This document shows, one piece after another, positions 17,330 through 24,879 of a DNA stretch of 52,733 nt; the first letter of the stretch is position 1; every line of letters starts with the position of its first letter. The DNA is from Bacteroidales bacterium UBA6397 (lineage in GTDB: Bacteria > Bacteroidota > Bacteroidia > Bacteroidales > UBA932). Below the pieces are notes generated by a model. That model made no database searches and was not told the origin of the DNA. It saw only the letters and a list, made by a program, of their open reading frames with translations. Made by a program: the position numbers and the translations under genes. The stretch is taken from positions 1-52,733 of the forward strand of contig DJQB01000023.1 of NCBI GenBank assembly GCA_002439875.1. Reading direction: 5' to 3'.

Positions 17330-17414
17330 CCGAAGCCCGGAGGTACATTGGCAGCCATTCACCCGTATAGGGCGCGCGAAGCGCGTAGACCGCCAAGATA
17401 CCTCTGGACTTCGG
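17330..17414. repeat. Large imperfect palindrome with GCGCGAAGCGCG core
   Basis: The outer arms are 23 bases (17330-17352 and 17392-17414) and match at 19 of 23 positions when one is reverse-complemented. The centre contains the self-complementary GCGCGAAGCGCG (17374-17385). The same 12-base core occurs in the palindromic element at 46428-46553, which suggests a repeat family of the REP/MITE kind. Confidence 0.6.
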
Positions 17415-17490
17415 GATCCAACGCTACGGATGGGTTTACAAAACCATGAGCAAACTAATGTGCCTCTGACTGCTGCCAGAGGTGGGACGA

Positions 17491-17528
17491 TGTGTCTGAC
17501 CCTATCCTTGAGAGAGGGGTCAGACACA
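17491..17528. terminator. Strong 12-bp stem-loop
   Basis: TGTGTCTGACCC (17491-17502) is perfectly complementary to GGGTCAGACACA (17517-17528) around a 14-base loop. It lies downstream of the minus-strand GH55-like gene and of the tRNA operon, so it may terminate either. There is no long T-tract, and a short A-run follows on the plus strand. Confidence 0.5.
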
Positions 17529-17604
17529 CAAAACGGTCTCTCATTGCTTCTCAGGCCATCCCACTGTGCTTGTGGAGGAGACATCCTTTGGAATTTGTAC
17601 TATC

Positions 17605-20589
17605 TTACAGGGATGCGCGGTAGATGGATTTACGGCAGGTTATGTAGAGGGTGTTGTCGGAGATTGTCAGGGTAGATGGGCGTTCCGGGACATGGATGGT
17701 GCGGAGATGTGTGCCGTTGCTGTCATAGACTTGCACTTCACCGTCAGCGATGTACACATTGCCTTTGCTGTCAACCGCAAGGCCGAACTCACCGTTTTCG
17801 GTGAAGTACCGGAGGTTCGACAGGGTGCCGTCAGCCGCAACGTCAGCGACAACGGTGCGCCTGTCATATTCATTGACAAGATAGAAAGGCTTGCCGGGGA
17901 AGGCTTCCAAGAGAGAGGAGCTGCGCGCGATATCGTACACACGGGGAATGATGGTCTTTCCATCGGGAGCCACGAAGCAGGTCTTAGGGACGTACAAGGC
18001 ATCTTCGTTGAAATCGTGGAAATCACGCCACCTGTTTGACGGGTACAAAGCCTTGGCGACATTCTTTATCGAGCGCATAGGTTTCTCATCCAGAAGCCTC
18101 AATGATTCCTCCGGGTTGTCCGGGTCTATCGTGTATGCGAGAACCGCGTGCCCGGAGTTCCCCCATCCGCTGAATGACGTGCCTCTCGAATCGGGAAGCT
18201 GAGGAACCTCAATAGGATCGGCGTCCCATCCCGGCTGGCGGTCATAGCGGAAAGTGACCAGAATGTTGTCCTCGGTGTCAACAGCGACATTGTAAGGTTT
18301 CCAATGGAAGTCGGCAAGCAGCCTGAGGCCTTTGGTTTCGGACCAAACCCAAAGACGAGGAAGTCTGTTGTCACAAAAGTAGATGTTGCCCTTGCTGTCA
18401 TGGGCGATTCCTTCGGTAAAGTCAAAGTCACCGGCCAACCGCTCGACGCCATCAGCGGAAGCGGCACGGTTCCGTTGCTCGTCACCTTTGACTATGAGCC
18501 TTGAAAATTCCCAAGGACGGACTTCGATGCCTTTGTCCTGATCGAAGACCGCGATGTCGGTCGTGTACTTGGTCTGGGCGTAGTTGTGCACGTTCAGGAA
18601 CTCGATGCCTCTGCATCCCCTGAGCCGTACGGCGCTGTGGTACGGCTTCACGACACGGATGACCCGGAACATGTAAAGATTGGCGAAAGTCATGTCATGG
18701 CAGCCGTCCATTTCTATAGGCTGACATTCAGAACTCTCGACAGTCTCCTCCTCGGTCTGCATACAGTAAACTTTCCAGTTCGATACATTCCTGAATCTAA
18801 CCTCATTACGGACATGATGTTCGATGGACATGGCGTAGATCCGGCCTTCGGTGGAAGTGTTCTCCGCATAGAAGCCGTTGGAAGCATAAGTGCTCGCCGT
18901 CCAAATGTCCTTGAATATTCCACCTCCACCATCCGTCACCCAAAGGCTCCAGTACTGGGTGTCCCAAGCCTTGTCCATTCCTTGTTCACGGACCGGTTTG
19001 TCCGGTGTGCTCACCTCGCGTGGCCCCCAGCTCCACCTTGGAGCCTTCTGGCCGGGAACCGGCTTCCGCATCGTACCGTGTCCGCCCACAAATTTGACAT
19101 CATTCACATAGGAACCGGCTCCGGCTGTCCATTTAAGGCCTACTGCTCGGTAGTTAAACGCACCAGTGCTTATGCCGATTCCGTTGAGGATGCTGTCATC
19201 AGATCCCTTGGCGGATTCGAGAACCGCCACCGGTGTACCAAAACCGCTGAAGGCCGGCGTGCTCTCGCCAAGACGGAGTTGTGTGGAAAACGGATGAAGG
19301 CCGATCAGCCTTGTGGACGGGCGCATCTTTATTGGTCTGGATACCTGATACCAGCCGGAAGGCACATAGATGACATCGTAAGAGTCAATGGCTTTCTGGA
19401 TGGCTTCTGTGTCATCTGTCACACCATCACCTTTTGCTCCAAGTTCCCTTAGGTTTTTCCATTCCGCCATCGGAGGAAGGGCAGGAAGAACGGACTGGAC
19501 AGCTGCTGGAATCTTATCGACAGGCCCAGCGGAAAGCAGGGTCTTGTATTTCGGCTCATCAACAAGGCTTTCCATCTGAAGACCGTGGTCAAACGACTTT
19601 ACATGATACTTACGGTACGAAACACAAGTCCGCTCACCGGTCCTTTTGAAAGCGGTGAGCACGGGGACATCAGAACACCAGACGTTCCTCAGGGTGATGG
19701 AGTTGTTGCTGTTGTTCTCGACAGCGATGTTGAACGCCGGGCCGGAGATATTCTCAAAGCGGGCATTCTCTATGAATATTTTCTCCCAGTAGTTGTCATC
19801 GATGTCAAATACCATCGGGACATTTCTCACCTGCATATTCACTATGGCAAGACCAGACTCCTGACTTTTGATGGCAGCCTTGCGCTGACCTTCGAAATAA
19901 GCGTCAACCATCATCACCTGCCAACCCGGTGAAGCCTTGGTGGTCATGATGCCGTAGTCTCCGCCATAGAAGGCCAGATCTTCCATCTCATTGCCGATCT
20001 CGAACATTCCAGCGCGGCCCTTGCCGATGTTGATGGTCATGTGGCTGACGAAACTGTGCTGCGCATAGTGGGTTCTCAACGCCACGGCGTACGGATTTCC
20101 GTCCTCGATGGTGATGTTCACGTTGGACATGGCGCTGTAGAATGTACCAGCGTTGGCATCCGGGATGCGGCTCTCATCCTCTACGATACCGCCTGTGAAC
20201 CAGAACATATATTTGGATCCACCCTTGTCCGAAGGATGCTCCACATCAAAGCCAGGAGAGTTTTTCGACAAGATGAACTCCGGCCTTTTACTGCCGTAGC
20301 CGATAATGCGGACGGCTCCGGGAATATATATGGTCCGGCTGATGCGGTACTTCCCCTCCGGGACAAAGAGAATACCGAAGTTCCTCTCGGCTTTCACTTT
20401 GTTGATGGCGGTCTGTAAAGCTTCGGAGACATCGGATTTGCCGTCGGCTTTGAAGCCGAAGTTATCAGGCGTGAAGTAAAACGCCTCGGGATCGTCCGGA
20501 CGCATACTATAAACGGAATGCGGATTGACCGCAGACATATTCATGACAGCCAGACTTAAGCTTATTACTATTGAGATCAAGTGTTTCAT
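17605..20589 (-). CDS. Double beta-helix glycan-active protein (GH55/pectate-lyase-3-like) with C-terminal propeller
   Basis: A 994-residue exported protein; signal peptide about 1-20. Two parallel beta-helix modules follow in tandem. The first (about 38-310) starts FGFKADGKSDVSEALQTAI and FVPEGKYRISRTIYIPG; the second (about 376-690) starts LGAKGDGVTDDTEAIQKAI and YVPSGWYQVSRPIKM. This is the Pectate_lyase_3 repeat pattern seen twice in GH55 exo-beta-1,3-glucanases. The last quarter (about 720-990) is an NHL/SMP-30-like propeller with repeats such as TEGIAHDSKGNIYFCDN, YNVAVDTEDNILVTF and LAVDSKGNVYIADG. The catalytic residue cannot be assigned by eye, so a lyase or a non-catalytic binding role is possible. 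Its ATG overlaps the stop of the truncated SusC gene (TAATG). Confidence 0.75.
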   Translation of the reverse strand: MKHLISIVISLSLAVMNMSAVNPHSVYSMRPDDPEAFYFTPDNFGFKADGKSDVSEALQTAINKVKAERNFGILFVPEGKYRISRTIYIPGAVRIIGYGSKRPEFILSKNSPGFDVEHPSDKGGSKYMFWFTGGIVEDESRIPDANAGTFYSAMSNVNITIEDGNPYAVALRTHYAQHSFVSHMTINIGKGRAGMFEIGNEMEDLAFYGGDYGIMTTKASPGWQVMMVDAYFEGQRKAAIKSQESGLAIVNMQVRNVPMVFDIDDNYWEKIFIENARFENISGPAFNIAVENNSNNSITLRNVWCSDVPVLTAFKRTGERTCVSYRKYHVKSFDHGLQMESLVDEPKYKTLLSAGPVDKIPAAVQSVLPALPPMAEWKNLRELGAKGDGVTDDTEAIQKAIDSYDVIYVPSGWYQVSRPIKMRPSTRLIGLHPFSTQLRLGESTPAFSGFGTPVAVLESAKGSDDSILNGIGISTGAFNYRAVGLKWTAGAGSYVNDVKFVGGHGTMRKPVPGQKAPRWSWGPREVSTPDKPVREQGMDKAWDTQYWSLWVTDGGGGIFKDIWTASTYASNGFYAENTSTEGRIYAMSIEHHVRNEVRFRNVSNWKVYCMQTEEETVESSECQPIEMDGCHDMTFANLYMFRVIRVVKPYHSAVRLRGCRGIEFLNVHNYAQTKYTTDIAVFDQDKGIEVRPWEFSRLIVKGDEQRNRAASADGVERLAGDFDFTEGIAHDSKGNIYFCDNRLPRLWVWSETKGLRLLADFHWKPYNVAVDTEDNILVTFRYDRQPGWDADPIEVPQLPDSRGTSFSGWGNSGHAVLAYTIDPDNPEESLRLLDEKPMRSIKNVAKALYPSNRWRDFHDFNEDALYVPKTCFVAPDGKTIIPRVYDIARSSSLLEAFPGKPFYLVNEYDRRTVVADVAADGTLSNLRYFTENGEFGLAVDSKGNVYIADGEVQVYDSNGTHLRTIHVPERPSTLTISDNTLYITCRKSIYRASL

Positions 20590-21950
20590 TATTCAATAAT
20601 TGTTAAATATTTCCATGGCTGATAAATAAGACCAAGACCATCGGAGCCGACGCTTCCTACAAGATCCGGATCGGAGACAATGCGGCGGCCCTCACTGTCA
20701 AGACCGTAGCCGGACATTGGCGTACCATTGTTGAGGAGACCCTCGACACCAAAGACACCTGACTGACCGTTGTACTCACCATTTCCGATGGAATTGCGCT
20801 TGCCTATGCGTCCGCCTATGCCGATGGAAAGCGTGCTCCTCTGCGACAAATCCACATCAAGGTTGGCACGGAAGTTATAACGATTGTATTTGAAGTTCGC
20901 CTCGTCGCCTTGATCGAAGGTCTTGAAAAGACCGTCCTGGTTGAGCACTCCGACAGAAACGAAATAGCGGGCTCTTTCAGTACCGCCCGACACATTGATG
21001 TTATATTGTTGCTGCCATGCGTGGTCGTTCATCAAGTACTTGAACCAGTTGGTGCTTGGATAGACAGTCGGCATGTCCATGTCCTTCCAGTGCTGTATGG
21101 CTTCCTTGGAGAACTTCCATCCGTCCTCGGCCACGCCCTCAACCTCCTGTGCATGATTGTAAGCCGTCGCATACTCGTAGGAGTTCGCCGGTTCCAGAAA
21201 TCTGGATATCTGCTGAAGACCAGCTGACGTTGTCAGAGTGACGGTCGGCTTGCCGACCTGGCCGCGGCGGGTTGTCACGAGAATGACACCGTTGGCGCCT
21301 CGGACTCCGAAGACAGCTGTTGCGGAAGCATCCTTAAGAATAGAAATGTCCTGAACCTCGTTCGGGTCAATCTGGCTGAACTCACGCTCGACACCATCAA
21401 CGAGAACAAGAGGCTCGGCGCTGTTGAACGATCCGACACCACGGATGCGGATGATAGGGTCATCGGCACCAGGAACACCAGTGTACTGAACCGACTGAAG
21501 ACCCGGAAGTTTGCCGGCAAGAGTGTTGCCAAGAGACGCGGCAGGAGATTTGAGAAGTTCCTTACCCCCGACATTGGAGACAGATCCTGTCAGCGTGACC
21601 TTTCGCTGCTGGCCATAGCCGATGACCACCACTTCGTCAAGCAATTCATTATCCGACTCCATGACAACATTAAGAGAGGCCGATGTCACCTTTACCTCTT
21701 CCGGTTTGAAGCCGAGATAAGTAAACACCAAGGTTGAACCATCGGGAACCCTTGACAAGACATAATTGCCATCAATGTCGGTCATCGTGCCGCTCGATTT
21801 TTCGTCTTTAATCTGCACGGCAACCCCGATCAACGGCTCGTTCTGCTTGTCAGTGACACGACCTCGCACCTCAAAATGATTTTGTGCGAAGGATAATGCT
21901 CCTGATAGCGGCAAAGCCAACAAAAGGAGATGTAATCTTAGTTTTAGCAT
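20589..21950 (-). pseudogene. SusC/RagA-type TonB-dependent receptor, N-terminal fragment
   Basis: 453 residues of a protein family that normally has about 1000 or more. Present are the signal peptide (1-23), the carboxypeptidase-D-like regulatory domain (about 26-100: VRGRVTDKQNEPLIGVAVQI, GNYVLSRVPDGSTLVFTYLGF), the TonB box region DEVVVIGYGQQRK, the plug domain (VSNVGGKELLKSP, IIRIRGVGSFNSAEPLVLVDG, QDISILKDASATAVFGVRGANG), and only the first barrel strands. After DGLGLIYQ the sequence runs into PWKYLTIIE and a stop one base inside the start of the GH55-like gene. The last AT-rich 25 bases look like that gene's leader, not SusC coding. A deletion removing the barrel and any following susD is the simplest explanation. 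A plug without a barrel cannot transport. Confidence 0.85.
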
Positions 21951-22002
21951 TTTTAAAATGTATTAAGTTGGTATTCCTAGAATATTCTATAGGATTATCC
22001 GG

Positions 22003-23796
22003 TTATCTGTCAAACGGATCACCCTTGGGGTCCCGACTCACGATCCAGCGGAAAGCGTTCAGGAACAGCAACTGCTGAGTGGCGTCCTTGTAGCTCTCGT
22101 CTCCGTGGCCCATGTTGATGTAAACCATACGATAGTTCCTATTTGTCCAAACGACGGGAAAGTCACCACCATAAACGATGTCTTTCACGCCCATAGGATA
22201 ATTCTTTGCTGAAAGCGTCAGCAGAACCTGGACATCCTTGTTTTCTCGCGGTCCCAAGGCCCACTGATAGAACTCAGAAGGCGGAGTCACATAAGCGTCC
22301 GGAAGATTCTTGGTGACAGGATGCTCGTGAGTGTCAATCTCAAGAAGAGCAGGCTGAGGAGGCCAGTTGTTGGCCTTGAACTCTCCGAAGCCAAGGAATT
22401 TGACATACCAAGGCCAGTGGGTGTTCCGGTCATTGTAGGCTGAGGCATGGAAGCCGAGCCAGCCACCGCCGTTCTCCATATATTTTTCAAAGAGAGCGCG
22501 GGACTCCGGATCCGAAGGGGAGGCGTTCAGAGCGATGATGACACTATATTCCTTCAACTGATCATAAGTATAGCCCTTGAGGGTGGTAGTGGTGTCTAGG
22601 ACAAACCCGTCGCCATAGTTCAATCTGTGGAAAAACTCCATTGACTGTTTGTCGAACTGGACATGGGCTATTTCAGCATAAGGATCCCACAGCATCAACG
22701 CCTTGAACCGCTTGCTTTTGGCATAGTTGGCAGGACGGACACTGTCCTTTTTGTTTCTGTCGCCCGCATCGGAAACCGAAGCCTCGGTGACCGACGCGTT
22801 TCCTCTCAGTCCCTCACACACAGCCCTGGCGAGGTCATGTGACGCATTGTCGGCATTATATTCCCAATACATTCCACCACGAAGTCCGTTGGTCACGATG
22901 TAGCGGCACTTCTCTGCGATGGATCTTGTGTTCTCATAGCCGAAGAGCATGTTGCCAAGCGAGTCCAGAATCATCGGAACCTTGGCGGTGTCATCCCAAA
23001 ACTCCTTGTCTGACGAAGACTCTTTACGATACGGGACATATCCTTCGACACCTCTGCCGTAGAAAGGCATTCCCATGACTATCTTCCTCCGAGGAACACC
23101 TGCGGCGATGTGCTTGCGCACAGCTTCGTCCGCTGTGCAGTTGCCGGCATATTCAGACCTGTAGAGAGCCGCATGGTGAGTGTTTTGGGTCCCCATGTCG
23201 TAGGACATGACATTGACATAGTCCAGATAAGGGAGAGCTCCCTTAAAATCAATGTAATCCGCATTACATACCGATGCTATGGTAAGCAGCTTCCTCTTCC
23301 CGATGGCGGCTCGGAGATCCCGCATAAGCAAGGTGAAATTGGCCTTGTCATCCGGGGACGAGGAAATTCCGGCAAGGTCACTTCCGGGATATTCCCAATC
23401 TATGTCGATGCCGTCAAGGCCGAACTCTTTCACGACCCTTGCGCAATCACGGGCGAAACTCTTTCTCTTCACTGGATCCGAGGCCATCTCGCTGAAACGC
23501 CCGCTCCCCCATCCTCCGATGGAAAGGAGAACCTTCAAGGATGGTTTGACTTTCTTCAATCCAACCACTTGGCTCAATCCGTCACCTTCCGGCAACAACA
23601 CCCCGTCAAATGTCTCGTTGACATGCCCGAAAGCATAGTTGATGTGAGTCACAAGATTAACGTCAGGAAGCTCGTTGCGGACACCCATGAGATAGGCTCC
23701 CACGATCATGTCTTTATTGTTGTCCTCACCTTTGCCCCAGGCGCAGCAGCACAGCACCGTAAGTGTGCAGGCTATAGAGCAGATAATTCTCTTCAT
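22003..23796 (-). CDS. GH18 chitinase-like enzyme fused to a ThuA-like domain
   Basis: A 597-residue secreted protein. The N-terminal signal (about 1-20, Cys-rich LTVLCCCAW) could be a signal peptide or an imperfect lipobox. Residues about 30-331 form a GH18 TIM barrel: KVLLSIGGWG at 88-97, the catalytic DGIDIDWEYPG with Asp131, Asp133 and proton donor Glu135, VNVMSYDMG, MGMPFYGRG, and a closing GGMYWEYNAD. A polar linker (332-363) leads to a ThuA-like flavodoxin-fold domain (364-590: SVIIALNASP, GGGWLGFHASA, DFPVVWTNR, YINMGHGDES). GH18 enzymes cleave beta-1,4-GlcNAc linkages (chitin, chitooligosaccharides or N-glycan cores). ThuA-like proteins are linked to disaccharide metabolism, but their chemistry is not settled. 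It lies between ROK kinase and truncated susC genes with gaps of 66 and 52 bases, so probably one operon. Confidence 0.85.
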   Translation of the reverse strand: MKRIICSIACTLTVLCCCAWGKGEDNNKDMIVGAYLMGVRNELPDVNLVTHINYAFGHVNETFDGVLLPEGDGLSQVVGLKKVKPSLKVLLSIGGWGSGRFSEMASDPVKRKSFARDCARVVKEFGLDGIDIDWEYPGSDLAGISSSPDDKANFTLLMRDLRAAIGKRKLLTIASVCNADYIDFKGALPYLDYVNVMSYDMGTQNTHHAALYRSEYAGNCTADEAVRKHIAAGVPRRKIVMGMPFYGRGVEGYVPYRKESSSDKEFWDDTAKVPMILDSLGNMLFGYENTRSIAEKCRYIVTNGLRGGMYWEYNADNASHDLARAVCEGLRGNASVTEASVSDAGDRNKKDSVRPANYAKSKRFKALMLWDPYAEIAHVQFDKQSMEFFHRLNYGDGFVLDTTTTLKGYTYDQLKEYSVIIALNASPSDPESRALFEKYMENGGGWLGFHASAYNDRNTHWPWYVKFLGFGEFKANNWPPQPALLEIDTHEHPVTKNLPDAYVTPPSEFYQWALGPRENKDVQVLLTLSAKNYPMGVKDIVYGGDFPVVWTNRNYRMVYINMGHGDESYKDATQQLLFLNAFRWIVSRDPKGDPFDR

Positions 23797-23862
23797 AATG
23801 TTGATTTTGATGTTCTTTATGTTGCTCTTGATGTTTATTTTCGTTCGATCATAATCCCGCGC

Positions 23863-24804
23863 CTACATGTTCATGGCGACCGCAACCGCACCCAGCAATC
23901 CGATGAACTGAGGGTTTAGCTTTGTGATGACCACACCATTGGTAACAAAGCGCATTGTGTTATGGTTCAACTTATTAAGAACGTTCTCGAATATATACTC
24001 GTCCGCCACGATGCTTCCTCCCAGAACAACGGTGTCCGGGTCGGTGATCCTGACAAGGTTCATTATAAGGTTGGCTATTCCCTGTGTGGCGTTCTCAACT
24101 AGCACACGGCAAAGCTCATCGCCTTCTCGGCAAAGCCTGATGACCTCCCGGACATCCACCCTGACCCCTTCATCAGAAGGAATCGTCAGACGTGTCTCGT
24201 AGTTGTCCCTAAGAAGTCTGGCGCAGGCATCGAAGCCGCTTCCCGATGCGATTGCCTCCACGCAGCCCATCCTGCCGCAGCAGCACCTCACACCTACGTT
24301 GACCCCGACGGTCATGTGACCAGCTTCTCCAGCGTTGAAATGGCTTCCACGTATCTGTCGACCGTTCACAACCGTCCCGACAGCGATGCCTGTACCGACA
24401 TTGATATACACGAAATTCTTTGAGAACTGACCCACCCCCCAGACACGCTCGGCTCTCGTGGCACTCTTGACATCGTTGTCGATACGGCAAGGAATACCAT
24501 AGATCTCAGTGATCTCTTTGGCCAGTTCTATGGGGTGGGTTCTGTTCGGGTCAATCTGAAGCCAAACCCCCTCGTTAGGATCAACGCGGCCGATCAGGCC
24601 GATGCCCATCGAGACGGGCTTGTCACCGACCCACCCTACCGTGCGGATGTAGTCATCAAGGGATGATTTGATTATTTCAGAAGCTGTCTGTTGGCTGAAA
24701 TATCCTGAATCATACTTTTTGAAGCGAAGGATGTTTCCGTGTTTGTCAACTTCTCCGATTAGTAATTTTGTTCCTCCCAAATCGAGGCCGAGATATGTTT
24801 CCAT
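23863..24804 (-). CDS. ROK-family sugar kinase (glucokinase / N-acetylglucosamine kinase-like)
   Basis: A 313-residue ROK protein, enzyme-type because it lacks the N-terminal HTH of ROK repressors. ATP-binding loop LGLDLGGTKLLIGEVD at the N-terminus; the catalytic Asp lies in CRIDNDVKSATRAE; the sugar-binding/zinc signature is GEAGHMTVGVNVGVRCCCGRMGCVEAIASG-like, with His and clustered Cys (split here as GHMTVGV and CCCGRMGCVEA). It would phosphorylate a hexose or amino sugar at C6 in the cytoplasm. Next to a GH18 enzyme and opposite a NagB-like gene, GlcNAc or glucose are the likely substrates; sequence alone cannot separate them. It follows the hybrid regulator by 75 bases. Confidence 0.88.
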   Translation of the reverse strand: METYLGLDLGGTKLLIGEVDKHGNILRFKKYDSGYFSQQTASEIIKSSLDDYIRTVGWVGDKPVSMGIGLIGRVDPNEGVWLQIDPNRTHPIELAKEITEIYGIPCRIDNDVKSATRAERVWGVGQFSKNFVYINVGTGIAVGTVVNGRQIRGSHFNAGEAGHMTVGVNVGVRCCCGRMGCVEAIASGSGFDACARLLRDNYETRLTIPSDEGVRVDVREVIRLCREGDELCRVLVENATQGIANLIMNLVRITDPDTVVLGGSIVADEYIFENVLNKLNHNTMRFVTNGVVITKLNPQFIGLLGAVAVAMNM

Positions 24805-24879
24805 TGCGTTTGAGTGTTATTCCACCGCAATATTAGTCAACATCCTCCTGATCGGGGTTTAAGATTTAACAAAAAAGGT

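Larger units (their letters stand above)
17160..17604. other. 445-base gene-free stretch rich in palindromes
   Basis: No credible gene is seen between tRNA-Leu and the GH55-like gene. It holds a TTTTTAGG/CCTAAAAA stem (about 17171-17198), a 9-base direct repeat ACAGACCAC at 17205-17213 and 17225-17233, a large imperfect palindrome at 17330-17414, a short stem CCTCTG/CAGAGG (17463-17482) and a perfect 12-bp stem at 17491-17528. The last stems could terminate the two converging units; the others look like intergenic repeats. Confidence 0.6.

Noticed and set aside
18586..19452. 288-codon plus-strand open frame opposite the beta-helix gene
   Set aside because: Shadow of the sense gene; no signal, domain or ribosome site.
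20589..21950. SusC shufflon-type inversion as the cause of truncation
   Set aside because: No second SusC half, inverted repeat or invertase is seen nearby, and the tail reads like a normal gene leader; deletion is simpler.
23797..23862. Repeated TGATGTT/TTGATGTT words before the GH18 gene
   Set aside because: Short and irregular; no more than AT-rich leader sequence can be claimed.
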